The notes under the pieces were generated by a model, which ran no database searches, was not told the origin of the DNA, and worked only from the letters and a program-made list of their open reading frames with translations. Of a stretch of 64,000 bases of DNA, positions 12,426 through 24,712 are shown one piece after another. The number at the start of each line of letters is the position of its first letter. The first letter of the stretch is position 1. The position numbers and the translations under genes are program-made. This DNA comes from Desmodus rotundus. Lineage: Eukaryota; Chordata; Mammalia; Chiroptera; Phyllostomidae. The stretch spans positions 74,794,097 to 74,858,096 of the forward strand of contig NC_071392.1 of NCBI RefSeq assembly GCF_022682495.2, written 5' to 3'.

Positions 12426-13591
12426 TCAAAGCCACAAGCAGCCAAGTTTTGGGCCAGGAGAATGAGGAACAGTGGCCAAGGGCACAGCCCAGAGGATGTG
12501 GAGAGGCAGGTGGAGCCTGCTCCCTGGTTCTGTGAGGACCAGACCCTGCCCACACATCATCCCAGAGTCAGTGCCCTCCCTGTCTGCTGACACCGTCTAG
12601 GGCCAAGAAACTGCAGGACTTGTCCCAGCCACAGCCATGAAAACTTCTCCACTCCGCACCACCTGCAAGAACTGCTCACACGTGCTGCAGACACACACAG
12701 CTAGCATGCTCAGACACACGCACACAGGCGCGGAAATTCAGGATCCCGCCCTGAAAATGCAAGGCCCTGCTCAGAATTTGCTAAACACTAATCTAGTGCT
12801 GTCATAGCCCCTGTCTCTCAGAACTGTCCCTCTCTCCCCATCTGTACCCCTCTCCTCCACAGAGTGCCCCCTCGGCCAGTCAGCTTGCCCCGCACCCACC
12901 AGGCAGCCCCACCCCTGGAGTGTTCCGCCGGATTGTTTGCAACATGAACACGAGGACTTTGGGAAGAGTAAGCAGCACTTGTGATGTGCTTTGCAAACCT
13001 CGCCCCACTCCCCAATTCTTCTTTTTCTGGAGAACACTTAGCAGTAAAGGCCAACTTATGAAGTCCCTGAAGATCTGAACTTTCCGCAGAATTGGCTGCA
13101 TCGTCTAGTGGGTTAGAGTCTAGCTGGAGTGGAGCAGAAGCCAGGAGCTGTGCTGGGGAGGGGGAGGTAGGGCAGAAGCCACGCTGGGCCAGGGTCCCCA
13201 AACCCCTTCCTCCCAGCAGAGAGCAAAGAGACACTCCCGATGTGTGTGGGGTGGGGGGTGCCTAACACGGGGCACCAGATGAGACCAGGAAGGCAGAGAG
13301 CTCGGGAACCCGTGGTTCCAGTGACCATCAGTCATTGCTAACATCCTCGCAAATCCACCAACTCCCCAAACACTGGAGGCTCTTAAAGCAGCGTCATCTG
13401 TCCTGCTCCCTCCAAGGTCACAAGATCAAATACAGGTTAAGAGCACTCCACCCGTCAGATTTTCTCCGGTCAAGGCCAATGCCCCCCTGGGACCAAACAT
13501 TCCCATCTTCTTTTCCAGCAGGCGCTACGTGAGGACCAAAGTGGAGTTCTGTAAGGGCAGACAGGAATTAGAAATAAGAGGTTTCATTCTC

Positions 13592-13727
13592 GCCCTGGCT
13601 GGGCGGCTCAGTTCCAGTGGTGTCCCCAGACGCCAAGGTTGCGGGTTTGATCCCTGGTCAGGGAACATACAAATCAATGTCTGTCCGTCTCTCTCTCTCT
13701 CAAATCAATAAATAAATTTTAAAAATA
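13592..13727 (+). mobile_element. Ves SINE, internally shortened
   Basis: Head GCCCTGGCTGGGCGGCTCAG, B-box region GGTTTGATCCCTGGTCAGGG, then a short CT-rich piece and the AAATCAATAAATAAATTTT tail. The middle is deleted relative to the full-length copies. Confidence 0.85.
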
Positions 13728-14800
13728 GGCCTAATTCTCCTGTTGAAAATAATGGAGGAGACTCCCTTCCCCCCACTCCTTTCCTTTAGCACTTACTTTA
13801 GAAAACTTGTCATTAGAAGTGCTTTCTCTATTTTTTTTTTTTTTGAAGTGTCTGTAAATCTTTCCAAAAGCTAAATAAGCCTCTGGGTCAGCGTTCTGAC
13901 CCAGGCAGGACCCTGAAAACCACTTTTTTGCAATGCAATCATCCAGGAAGACAGAGCTGGTAGCCTGGCTCCTGTGAGAGGAGAAGCCTCTAGCTTTGGC
14001 TCAAGTTGCAGAACTAGTTTTTGTTGTAGAGATGAGATGTTCATTTTTGCCTTTGATGAAGGCAATTAGCAAACACAGGTGGCCATCCCGTCAACCAGGT
14101 GAATCTAGAATGAACGAGCTGCTGGCAGGTTCTCTTACTGATGGGTTATAGCTGCCGGTCTGTAGAAAAGTGGGAGATTCCTTCCAGGCCTGGCAACCTC
14201 TCAGCAGATGGCCTGCGGTGCGTCTCACACTCTGGTGTAACGCCTATTCAGTAGGAAAGCTCTTTTCCTTCTCTTCTCCCTCGGTGGGGAAGTTTGCTGG
14301 CTTAGGAAGAGATTTTGTTTTAAAATTTTATTTCCCCAGCAATTCCTACACTGTCTTAAAAAGAGTTCAGGGTAACGCCCTGCTCAGGCCCTTTGGGGGA
14401 GGGGGCGAGGAGAGCATTCCGCCCCCGCCAAGGTCAGATCCTGCAGGGATGACGGACCCGGATCCTGGCGTCATCTGGGCCAAAAGAGGCTCTACAGCAC
14501 CGCAGTCTCCCACGGGGCCCTTTGCTCTGGGTTCACCTTGCTCTCTTTCAGGCACCGACGGTTAAACTTCTTTGTTTTCCTTTCAGAGCAGAAATCCTAT
14601 TCAGCAGTTCTTTTCTGCTCTGCACACAAAGCCCGCGTGTAACAGACGCCCAGCAGAAGCTCGCAGTTCCGCTGCTGTCTGTTCCCACAGGGAACCAACC
14701 TCATTCATCTGGACCCCATTCATGACAATTTTTTCAACACTTTTCTAGGCAAGAACTACAGCAGGTTGCTTTCTCTGTGAAGAAAAACGCACGTGCCCGG

Positions 14801-15017
14801 ACCTGGCCGGTGTGGCTTCGTTGGTTGGGTGACCTCCAGAAAAGCAAAAGGTCGATTCCTGGTCCCCGCACATGCCTGGGTTGTGGGTTCGGTCCGGACG
14901 GGGCGTGTAAGAGAGGCAACCGATCGATCGCTGTTTCTCTCTCACACTGATGTTTCTCTCCCTCTCTTTCTTCCTCCCTCCCCCTCTCTCTGAAAATAAA
15001 TAACATATTTAAAAGAG
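14801..15017 (+). mobile_element. Ves SINE
   Basis: Head ACCTGGCCGGTGTGGCTTCG, GTCGATTCCTGGTCCCC, CACATGCCTGGGTTGTGGGT, GTAAGAGAGGCAACCGATCG, then TGATGTTTCTCTCCCTCTC and a GAAAATAAATAACATATTT tail. Confidence 0.9.
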
Positions 15018-15699
15018 AAAAAAAGAAAGATTATGTCAAGTAAATTCGTTAACAAATGTGCTGGGCAGCATTTAATTGGCTTGAGAGCAGGCATTCTTTT
15101 CGAGCATTTAAAGACATCTTTGCCCGCTGGATTGTGGGGTGGAAACTCTCTTTCCCCTGCATCCTCCCTCCTCACAGCCAGCTGAGAGTCCAGCGCCGAG
15201 AGGCCCCAGTCACCTGTCTCTGCCCTGGTCGGTCTGGGGCCCATCTGCTGCCTGAGGGCATGGCCTGGAGAGGCCATTTGGTTCAAACCTCTGGAGTCTG
15301 ATTTCAACGCTGGCTGCACTTTCATCACCTGGGAGCTTTAAAAGCGTTTATGCTAACGTGCATATTTCACCCCGGGGTTTCTGCCTTAGTTGATCTGTGG
15401 CAGAGCCTAGCTTAACAGCTCCTGGATGATTCTAAGGTGAGTGGGGTAGGAGCCTCTGTCCCCTCTGTCCGGCCCCTCCCGCAGGGTGAGGGCTGAGGGG
15501 CAGCACAGCACAGGTCAGGCCTCTTCTACCTGGATACTCGTTGAACACTTGGGGAGCTTTTTACCAAAACTGGTGCCTGGCTCCAAGCCTAGCGATTCTC
15601 ATTTTGTTAGGCTGGATGAGACGCAGGCACCTCTGGTTGCTAGCCAGGGTGATAACCAACCAGACAGGAGAAAGCCCTGACTTCTCCGTCAGACTGACC

Positions 15700-15835
15700 A
15701 GGACCAGAACTGGGGATCTGCTGGGCGACTCCAGGCAGGTTTGTTAACCTCTCTGAGCCTCAAGTTTCTCATTCCTAACACTGGAATGGTGTTACTCACC
15801 TTGTAGGGTGACTGCCGCTGACACACGGGGGGATT
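15700..15835 (+). repeat. MIR SINE fragment
   Basis: GTTAACCTCTCTGAGCCTCA, then TTTCTCATTCCTAACACTGG, then TTACTCACCTTGTAGGGTGA: the central MIR core. Confidence 0.75.
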
Positions 15836-17624
15836 CCCTCCACCCTCCCTGCGTAGCATGGGTGGGTCAAATGTCTCAATAACTCTCTTTTGTACAAATT
15901 CACTATCAATAATTAACTGTGCTGCCAACAAAAACTCAGTTTTTACCAATAAAACGGTGCTGCTTTGGGGGCCGAAGAACAGAGGATGCCAGGGCCTGCT
16001 CGTCCTCCCAAACTCCAGGAAGGGTATGCTAGCAGCTTCTTGTCTCATAAATCCCAGTTCAGGATGCTGGTGCTTCCGATTCCAATTTCAGTTCATTAAA
16101 CCCTCCCTGAAGTAATTTATAGCTCAGGGAAATTCTCTGCATATATATTTAAAGTCCTGCAGACTAGATCTCATCTAAAGAAATGAATTCTTTTCCATTA
16201 CAAATAATCACATTTGTATCACAATATAAATCTGTAACGACTTTGCTCAGGAAATGAGCCTCAAACTAGAATCCGAGCACATGCGTCCTCGACGATTTGC
16301 ACCAGGAACCCTCACCTCTCCTAGCCCCCATGGGCTCAGCTAAATTTTAGACTGAGGTCCTGAAAAATGGTGTCGAAAATGCTGCCGCCACTGTGAAGGA
16401 TGTGCGCTTCCACAACTCACGCCTGATGCAATAACCCAGGCAGAAGGACGAGGTTTCACCGCGCTGCAGGACGTGACTGAGAGGCATCAAAAGAACCTCC
16501 TTTTCCCCAGAGTGCCCTGCTGTCAAAATTTCTCATCCTGTTGGTACTGCACTCTGCCGGGTGGAGAGAAGGATTGAAAATAAAATAGATGAGGATCCTG
16601 CCTGCCTGACCTCAAATAGATTGTGTTCCAGACATGCATGTAAGTTATGCGTGTAGCAGACCTAACACACAATAGAAGCAAGGTCCAGCTACAGTCATGG
16701 CGGGCTTGCTAGAGGACATAGTGTTTTGCCTGTGCCTTAAGGAGGAGCGGAGTTTAGCTAATGGGGTAGGAAATGCCTTTGTCCCAGTGGCAAGGATGCG
16801 GAGGAACACAGGATGCAGATAGAAAAGTGGGTTGAGTGGAGGGGGCATAACGAGAATCCGTAGGAAATAAATGGAAAGACAGGAAGACAGTTTCTGGGGA
16901 TGCTGGATTCCCAGAGGTAAAATCACCAGTCAAAAAGGGGTATATATTTGAAGGCCTTTGGTACACTTTGCTCAAGTGGCCTCCTGAAAGGATGCTCCAA
17001 CGTACACTTCACAGACCATAAGGTGCCAGCAGCCTTGACCTGAAAATGCGGGATGCAGAAGTACAGGGGCTGGGAGTTGGTGTGGAGGTTGTTGTCATGC
17101 CAGTTCAGTAAATACTTACCTGTTGCTGGGCTGGGAGTGGGGGTGCAGAGACAAACAGACACATTCCTGCCCCCCGGCCGGGCGCTCAGTCTGGTGGGAT
17201 ACACAGTCCACAGTCCAGCAGTGTGGGCGCAGCTGAGCCCTGCAAGCTATGAGCAGGTTTCTGAACTGGAAAGAGTCTCGTCTTTTCTGGGTCCTTCCTC
17301 TTTGAGGCACCTCACTCACCTCTGCGGAGGTATTTACATGACACCCCTACTTATCTTCACTTTACCTGGCTCTCCAAAAAAAAGGTAAATATCCTGGCTG
17401 CACATCGGCTCACTCCACTTTCTGCCAAAGTCCCTGTCCAGCCACAGTCCTTCAGCTTTGGGGGAATTTCCAAAGTGCTTGGTGGGATCTGCCCATTCCG
17501 TGAAAGTGGTATAGTTGAGCTTTCTCAGGTCCGCAGGCAGGAAAGCTGGCACTGGGGGTCTTACCCAGGAAGCCCTTGAAGTAGGCACCCCAGGCCTTCA
17601 AATATGCATGTCTGCTGACCTAGC
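15836..17624. other. Non-coding sequence, mostly unique
   Basis: I see no gene. An antisense L2-like fragment is at about 17100-17215 (CAGTTCAGTAAATACTTACC, TTCCTGCCCCCCGGCC, CTGGTGGGATACACAG). Confidence 0.45.
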
Positions 17625-18207
17625 TTTTAGAAATGGTCCTAAGTAGCCAAGATTTGGAAGCAGCCCAAGCGCCCATCAGTAAATCAGTGGATACAAAAGC
17701 TGTGGTACCTTTACACAATGGAATACTACTCAGCTGTAAAAAAGTAGGAAATCTTACCTTTTGCACCAGCATGGATGCCTGGGCAGCATTATGCTGAGTG
17801 CAATAAGCCAGTCAGAGAAAGACAAATACCACAGGATTTCACTCATATGTGGCATCTAGTGAACAGAATAAACTAACAAACAGAATAGAAACAGACTCAT
17901 AGATCCAGAGAACAGACCGACAGCTGTCAGAGGAAAGATGGTTGGGGGGCTGGGTGAAACAGGTGAAGGGATTAAGCAAAAAGAAACTGCAGAGACAACA
18001 GGATGGTGGTTACCAGAGGGAAAGGCAGTGAGGGAGGTAGAAGAGGCTATGGGGGGATAAATGGGGATGGAAGGAGACGTGAGCTGCGGTGGAGAACACA
18101 CAATACAATATGCAGATGATGTGTTGTAGAACTGTACCCCTGATAATTTTATTAATAATTTTATTAACCACTGTCACCCTAATAAATTCAATAAAAAAAT
18201 TTTAAAT
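17625..18207 (+). mobile_element. L1 3' end (ORF2 end plus 3' UTR)
   Basis: Classical L1 3' sequence: GCCCATCAGTAAATCAGTGG, ACACAATGGAATACTACTCA, GCATTATGCTGAGTGCAATA, AGGATTTCACTCATATGTGG, and a closing AATAAATTCAATAAAAAAAT poly(A) region. It is 5'-truncated and the reading frame is broken. Confidence 0.85.
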
Positions 18208-18239
18208 ACCAAAAAACAAGAAAGCAGGAAAAAAAAAGA

Positions 18240-18668
18240 AGTGAGCCTAAGGAAATATGCATGAAATTTGCAGATTCATCTACAAAGTTGTGTATGAGAC
18301 CATTGTTTATGAGAGGAAGAAAAATCACTAAAAATGATGTGAATTTTCAACCATAGGGATTGGGTAAAAAATTTTATGGCATAAACATACAATGCCAACA
18401 TTATGAATTACATCATGGAAGAATATTTAGTGACATGAAAAGAAAATTGACACTCGAAAATATCATATTGCAAAGCAGTACTATATGACTTTAGTGGTGA
18501 TGGAAAAAGTATACATACACATGTATGGGACACACTGGAAGAGAGAAATTCATGTACAAACATAAAACTAGTGATTTCAGGGTAGTGGAATTATAAGAGG
18601 TTTAGATGATCTTCTCTGGGTGTTTTCTACAAGAAATGCTCATTACTTGTATGATCAGAATAAAACAA
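18240..18668 (+). mobile_element. Older L1 3' fragment
   Basis: Diverged L1M-like 3' end. It contains ATGAGACCATTGTTTATGAG, GGGATTGGGTAAAAAATTTT, ATTAGTGACATGAAAAG-like blocks and CAGAATAAAACAAATAT at its end. Confidence 0.6.
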
Positions 18669-19119
18669 ATATGGGGGCCACACTGCGGAAGCAGGCCGGC
18701 CAGGCGGGTCCTGGGGCTCCTGGGGGCTAGGGCACGCTGCTCGGCCATGCTGGCTGCCACGCAGCCCCCCCGCCCCCAACTTATGCAATGTCTTGCTGGA
18801 GAAAAGCCCTGGGCGGCCTTGCCTCAGCCCTGGGCATACAGATCTTCCCACTCCTTGGCCCCGTTACAGGCCATGATGGGACAAGTCCCCGTGCCCTGCA
18901 GTTGCATAAAAACAGGATGAGCGGATTTTTCTGATCACTGCGTTCCACTCAGCTGAGCAAGCGTTTGAATTCCTTCCTTCCCCGACTGCTCACCCACACG
19001 AACTAGGCACCTCCTTCAGGGAGACCTCCAGATGAGCCCGCCACGCTCTGCGCTCTGGATGCCCTTGCTCTAATTAATGATTAACATTGGTCGAGTGGCT
19101 ACTGAGTGCTTTGCTTGTG

Positions 19120-19262
19120 ATAACCCAAATTATCCTCACAACAACCTTGTGTGGTGGTTCCCGTAATGCTCTCGTCACAAATGAGGAAACTGAGGCAGAG
19201 AGAGTGTAAGTAACTTACCCAAAATCACACGCCTGGGATTCAAACCCAGGCGGCGTGGCCCC
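19120..19262 (-). repeat. MIR SINE, antisense
   Basis: TCACAAATGAGGAAACTGAG, then GTAAGTAACTTACCCAAAAT, then CTGGGATTCAAACCCAGGCG: the reverse of the MIR core. Confidence 0.85.
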
Positions 19263-20428
19263 AGAGCCAGCCCTCAGTGACAACAGGCCGGACAGCCTCC
19301 TGGCAAACAGTTGATGTCACTGCCATGTTTCCACGGTGGCTTTGCTGTTCCCGGAGTTTCCCCAGAAGACTGTGGATTCCTCGAGGGTATGAGCTATGTC
19401 TTCCACTTGCATGATGCCACATAGCACCCAACACGGTGCTGGGCGTACAGCTCCTTCTCCCAGCCCCTCCTCAGTGACGTGAGGCCCCACTTCTTTCCTA
19501 CTCTAACTGCAGGACAAGTGGGTGTGTCTGGTTGAGCTCACTCTAGCTGCTCCAGGCGGTAGGTAATTATGGTAAAACACCTGTTAGGGACAAAACACTG
19601 AGCTGGAAGACGCTGGAAGACTCTGGAAGCCTCAGGATGTGTCAGATCTCAGCCTTCTGTAGGATTGAAAGCTTATTACTGCTTCTCCACAGCATCTTCC
19701 CAAAGACCTGTTCAGCCCCCAGGTACCTGGGGAGGGTCCAGCTCCACAAAGGCCCATGGCCCGAGTCTTTCCACTCCAACAGGGAAGAGAGATTAACTGA
19801 GAGAAAGCTTGCAGCCCAGAGGGTGAGCCTGTTGGAGTCGACCTCTTGGCTGTCATTTCTTTCTTCAACGTTTCCAGGCTGGATTCCAACCCAGGATGGG
19901 AAGGCTGTTACCACTCCCGGGCAAACCAGCACGGCCGCAGCACAGGGGCTGTTTTCGCAGCGTGGCAGGGTCAGGGATGACTTTCCCCATGGCCTCGCAG
20001 CTTTGCCTTTTCTAACTGTTGACAATGAACATGATTACCTGGGCACTCAAATAATTAAATGGAAGAGAGGTCACTGTTCTTGCTGTATTCTTTGCAAGGC
20101 CCACTCCCCAACCTTCTGTAGATTGCTAAGTGCCAAAATCCCCTCTATGTCATGCGGCCTTCTCAGAGCTCAGCTAAACCCAGCCCAAATTGTTAACCCA
20201 CAGAGTTATGAGCTAAATAAATGGTGTTTGCTTCAAGTCATTAAGTTTTAGGGGTAGTCTGTCACGCAGTTGGCTGACCGTACGACCGTGTTTGTTGACT
20301 GGAGGAAGAATGCTATGAAGACCACCTTTTGCCTACGTACAACTGCAGACACTAATGGGGGTAAGGTAAAAACATCCTCTAAAAGATTTGGTTTATATTT
20401 TTATTATTTGTTTAAGAAGGTTTATAGT

Positions 20429-20500
20429 GGAGGAGGAGGAGGAGGTAGGAGAAAAGAAGACAAGGAAAAGACAAGAGAGGAAAGGAGAGAAAGAAAAGAC
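20429..20500 (+). repeat. Homopurine (GGA)n/(GAAA)n tract
   Basis: TGGAGGAGGAGGAGGAGG is followed by GAAAAGAAGACAAGG and similar purine runs. Such mirror-like purine tracts can form triplex DNA, but this is only inference here. Confidence 0.8.
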
Positions 20501-21394
20501 AGTGTTACATAACCTGCATGGATCCTTCCTGGGGAACGTCTCCCCAGAGCCCAGCCAGGAGGGTGGCTGGGCTGGAGGAGGCTGGAACTGTTTGTCCAAG
20601 TGGGTTTCCTCACCCCCTCCCTCCAGTACAGGAGCACACCTACCTCTTGTAAGACTGGCAAGGACTGGCATGGCCTGTAACTGTCTACACTCTTAAGAAA
20701 AGGCCTCTGGCTTTTTCATTTTTATAATGCCCACCAACTCCAGCATTCAATTATTTTCTCTGAATGCACAGCAAAGCTGAATGACCCACATAGAGCTCAA
20801 GTCACTCCCTCTCCTCCTTAGCTAGCCTGATGCGCTATTCATCAAGTGAACAGACCCTGCCTGGGGGCCAGGGAGCAAAATCTAACAAGTCTAGTAACCT
20901 TCTATTTTTTTTTAGCTGAGCCTTTAGAAAGTGGGGCTGTCTGGAGTCCTCCCTATGAGAAGCAGCCCCTTGCTAAGAAAGAGCAGGTGTGAGCATGTCG
21001 GTGTTTAGTTATGGCAGCGTCTGTCCACCTTTCACCCCCTCCACTGAGAGAGCCTGTCAGAAGCTCACAGCCTGAGCCAGAATCACCAATGTGAAGCAAA
21101 AGGAAATGAAAGTCAGTGTTTTGAGGAATTGAATTAATACAATGGATCATTATTAATGAACAAAATCATCGGGCAGAACTAGAGGAAGGGAGAAGTGGGT
21201 CAGACCCAAGAGAATGAGGAATTGAAATGTGGGTGTGATCGCATGGTGGGCAGCAGTCCTCATTCAGGCTCTCTGTCCCCCTGGGGCACTGCTGGGTGTC
21301 CTGACCCCCAGCTCTGCTGCACTCTGTCAAGCTGTCTCCACCCCAGCCTGTCAGAGGGGCGTTCACACGAACTCACTGTTGTATTCAGTCAGGT

Positions 21395-21600
21395 GGTTAC
21401 TCCAGGATATTTATTGAGGGCCCACCAAGTGCCAGGCACTGCTAGAACCTAGGAATACCAACGTTCTCTCAAAGCTTCACTTTACAGTGTATAGAGCTCT
21501 TGCTGTGTGGCAGGACCTAAGCCGGGCCTGGGCAGACCCAATCTTGACCCTCATGGAACTTGGGTTCTCACCATGGGGAACAAAAAGGAGACAAGTTCAA
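21395..21600 (-). mobile_element. L2 fragment, antisense
   Basis: GGATATTTATTGAGGGCCCA, then AAGTGCCAGGCACTGCTAGA, then CTCATGGAACTTGGGTTCTC: the reverse of an L2 3' end. Confidence 0.65.
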
Positions 21601-21711
21601 AATCAACTGGTTGATCGATTACAGTCTTTGATTGATGCTGTGTAGAAATAAACAGGATGCTCTGACAGATAATAATAGGAAGAACTTCAGTCACTAGCAG
21701 AAAGAATTCAG

Positions 21712-21830
21712 ACCATCCGTGCATCTGACAGGCATTTATGGAGCACCTGTTATGGATCAGGCACTATGAATAGTGAGGTGAATAAGGGATGGCCTCTGCC
21801 CTTGGGTACCTCATGCCTAAGAGGTCACAT
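21712..21830 (-). mobile_element. L2 fragment, antisense
   Basis: CAGGCATTTATGGAGCACCT, then GGATCAGGCACTATGAATAG, then CTCTGCCCTTGGGTACCTCA. Confidence 0.6.
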
Positions 21831-21916
21831 GCATACCAAAGGGGCCAATGCAGTCCCCATGCACACACAATTTAATTTGGGTAAATAATAGACCCATTAT
21901 TTGATTGAATTATCCC

Positions 21917-21985
21917 ATCCATAGTCCATTTCTATAGTCCATCTATAGTCCATTATCCCATTTCTAGTCCAATCTATAGCTCGGT
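21917..21985 (+). repeat. Short local repeat of a TATAGTCCA motif
   Basis: CATAGTCCATT, CTATAGTCCATC, CTATAGTCCATT, CTAGTCCAATC and CTATAGCTC follow each other within 70 bp. This is a small degenerate tandem array. Confidence 0.7.
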
Positions 21986-23004
21986 GTAGATACCTCCTCA
22001 ATGTGGGTTGATAGGTATATTTCTCACAAGAGTAGCTGCTTGTTGGGATGATCTAAAATCAGAACAGAGACTTAAACTTTGCCTTTGTTTCCTCTCAACA
22101 GGACACCACCAGTTGCTCCTCAAAGTACAGAGCTCTGAGAGGCACCTCCAGCCCCCAGCATGCCCACGTAAGCCCACAGCCCATGGCTGATGTCAGACTC
22201 ACCTCTGACGTCAGTGCAGAGCTGCAGGACCCACCTCATCTGAGAACTGTAGCATCTAATGATGTCCCTTGCTGGGCAAGTCCCCTGACTGCTCTGCGCC
22301 TCAGGGCACCCATCGGTAATGCGGAACGAACACATGTTCTACCTCTTTCTGTGGGTTAGAGCAAATGAGACCATGAACGTACTTGGAAAAAGAAAGAGCA
22401 ATATTCAAGAGCAAAGGGATAGAATTACCTTTCTTTTTAATGTGAAGGTTGTCAGGGTTCAAACAAAAAAGGATTTTTAAGACTGACCTTAATAATTAAG
22501 TCAAGTCGATCAGAAGTTTGATAATGCACCACAGTTGAGTGTGTTAGCAAGCACGGTTGGTTGTGTACCCAAGGGTCACTTTTTCTCTTCTTCCAAGTTC
22601 GTGAGCCCCAGTTCTTTAAGGTAAGGACGGAGCTTCACTTCATCCACCTTGATCTACGCCAGCCCCTGAGGAAGGATTATGATTGGTCCAAATCAATAAT
22701 GGCAATCACATTCTCTTTTGTCAGTGATTGCCTTAGGAATGGACATGTGTCCCAGTTCTGATCAATGACAAATATGGGAAAATGTGACTTCCCTTCCCCA
22801 ACTTGAAACAGAATTTCAAGATGAGAGGGCATGATGCCTGAAGAAGTAACCTCTTGCGACCATGAAGCACTAAGCCCGGGGCACAATGGAAAAAGAGAAG
22901 ATCAGAAGGACCAGGACTCTCGATGATGCCATGAAGAACTGCCTCTGCCCTCTTCCAGGCTTCTGGATAACTAAATGCGATTAATGTTTAAGTCACTGTT
23001 TCTT
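21986..23004. other. Non-coding sequence with weak repeat remnants
   Basis: A MIR-like piece is at 22260-22375 (GCTCTGCGCCTCAGGGCACC). From about 22650 to 23000 there is a diverged interspersed repeat ('GATTGGTCCAAATCAATAAT', 'TTTAAGTCACTGTTTCTTGC') whose family I cannot name. No gene is seen. Confidence 0.4.
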
Positions 23005-24381
23005 GCAGCCAATTGAAAACTGGTGCAATCTCTAAGGAAAATCATTTGGCAATATTTTTCCATCTTGAATGTGACTACCCTTGGACTCAACATTCTACTT
23101 ATCAGAATTTCCCCCACACATATACTCACACAATGCTCAAAGAAGTATATTTAAATAAATTAATTACATTATATATGTAACAATACGGTTATATTGGTTA
23201 TGGTGCATCCGTACAATGAAATATATGCTTGCTTTTAAAAGATTGGCGCAGCTCTGTGTCTGTCGGTAAGAAACTGTGGTATAGGTATACTAAGTGAAAG
23301 AACTGAGATCAATACTGGGTGATGAGCACATGGAGATTTGTTATGTGCCAGTGTCCAGCCTCGGCGGGTCTCAGGGTCCCCGAAGGATGGATGGCGCAGG
23401 CGAAGAACGGGGGGTCAGACACCAAGTTTGATGCCGGAGGACGGCCAGCCCCTGTGGGTCTGACCAAACTCTAAGGGTTTAATCAAGCTTCATTTTTATA
23501 GGGATTTGTTATATAACATCAAAGGAACAGGTGCACGGCAGGATTTCTCAAGCAGAAAAAGTCTATGCAGAAATACCAAGAAAATGTACAGGAAGTTCTA
23601 CAGATTTGTTCATACTAAACAAAGGTTATTTTGACCAGGAGGGCTATCAATCAGACAACTACAAGTAACTATATGTACAAAGTTTCAAATAGCTATTGAT
23701 CATTTGATGTCTAACAAAGTTTTCAGAATTTGGCATAGGTCAAAAAGATACGCTAGACTAGTCAGCGGTTATATGTGAACTATTAAAGGGCCTATGTGGT
23801 TAGACTTTCTAACTCAGCCATCTGTCTTCCTGTCTAGGTTCTTTCTTTATGCACCTTGCAGGGGATGATCTTTGTATTTGTGCCCTCGTGCTTAAATCGT
23901 AATAGTTCACCTATTTTCCTTGCTCTTTTACCCATCTAGTTCCGTCAATTATTATTCCTGTCCAACGTATGGGGGGGAGGGTTGTACTAAGGGCGATATC
24001 TAGTAAAATTTTTCTCCATTTTTCGGGCAGCTAGCCTGCCCATTGTCTAATATTAATCTTCCAATAGGCAGGAGAAGTAGGCTGTGGAGGGGTTATAAGG
24101 GACTTTTGTTCTATGGCCAAGAAATCATTTTGTACAATTGCATTGGAATTCTGCAGATCAGTGGACCTGAAATACAAGTGCTCAAAAATCCCACCACCTA
24201 GTAATAGCAAAGACATGCATGCAAGAAGAGATATACAGGAAGTCCAGCCACAGCTGCCTCTGCTGTGCAGACACATCTCATCCGTCCTGACTGTGTCAAG
24301 GTCGCTGTTGGTCTGCTCCCAACAGTTATGCCATCTTTTTCTTATAAATGCTTTATGGAAATTTGAAATTTCCCAAAATAC
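23005..24381 (+). mobile_element. Old L1 3' end split by an LTR insertion
   Basis: L1 3' sequence runs from 23005 (CAAACTGGTGCAAT-like block, then ATATTGGTTATGGTGCATCC) to 23345, ending ...GGAGATTTGTTATG. It resumes at 24331 (CCATCTTTTTCTTATAAATG, then AAATTTGAAATTTCCCAAAA), so the LTR at 23346-24324 lies inside it. Rejoining the flanks recreates a plausible L1 3' terminus. Confidence 0.65.
23346..24324 (-). mobile_element. Solo LTR of a class II (betaretrovirus-like) endogenous retrovirus
   Basis: On the - strand the element starts TGTTGGGAGCAGACC and ends GGCTGGACACTGGCA, giving TG...CA ends and a length of 979 bp. The 6-bp target duplication GTTATG flanks it exactly (23340-23345 and 24325-24330). 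The 6-bp duplication and the TGTTGGGAGC start point to class II (ERVK/IAP-like). In - sense a TATA box (TATAAAAATG, about 23500) and an ATTAAA poly(A) signal (23478-23483) are placed correctly for U3-R-U5. No gag, pol or env remains next to it, so it is a solo LTR left by recombination. The reading frame inside it (24031-24429) is discussed under findings. Confidence 0.85.
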
Positions 24382-24579
24382 GCCCTGGCTGGTGTGGCTG
24401 AGTGGATCAAGTACCAGCCTGCAAAACAAAGGGTGGCTGGTTCAATTCCCAGTCAGGGCGCACGCCTGGGTTGCAGGCCTGGTCCCTGGTGGGGGGCGTG
24501 TGAAAGGCAACCGCATGTTGATGTTTCTCTCCCTCTCTTTCCCCTCTCTCTAAAAATAAATAAATAAATAAAATCTTTA
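24382..24579 (+). mobile_element. Ves SINE
   Basis: Full-length copy: GCCCTGGCTGGTGTGGCTGA, GGTTCAATTCCCAGTCAGGG, TGCAGGCCTGGTCCCTGGTG, TGATGTTTCTCTCCCTCTC, and an (AAAT)n tail. It sits directly against the left border of the duplicated block at 24580. Confidence 0.93.
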
Positions 24580-24712
24580 TTGGTCCCAGCTGGGATACAT
24601 TCAGGAGGGTGACCAAGACTATGTTTCTCTCTCACATGGATGTTTCTCTCTCTCTCCCTCCTTTCCTATCTCACTAAAAGCAATGAAAAAAATGTCCTTG
24701 GTTGAGGATAAA
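24580..24712 (+). mobile_element. Ves SINE, 3' half (inside duplicated block)
   Basis: TGGTCCCAGCTGGGATACAT, CCAAGACTATGTTTCTCTCT and a tail with AAAAGCAATGAAAA and GTCCTTGGTTGAGGAT. It corresponds to the second half of the SINE at 26506-26743. Confidence 0.85.

Larger units (their letters stand above)
18669..21390. other. Non-coding sequence with old repeat fragments
   Basis: I find no gene. A 204-codon frame at 19637-20251 has no recognisable motif and is crossed by a 127-codon frame on the other strand. An LTR-like end (TATGAGCTAAATAAATGGTG, then AAGTCATTAAGTTTTAGGGG) is at 20190-20285. A homopurine GGA/GAAA tract lies at 20429-20500. Confidence 0.45.

Noticed and set aside
19637..20251. 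204-codon + strand open frame
   Set aside because: No recognisable motif, overlaps a 127-codon frame on the other strand, and ends in an LTR-like remnant.
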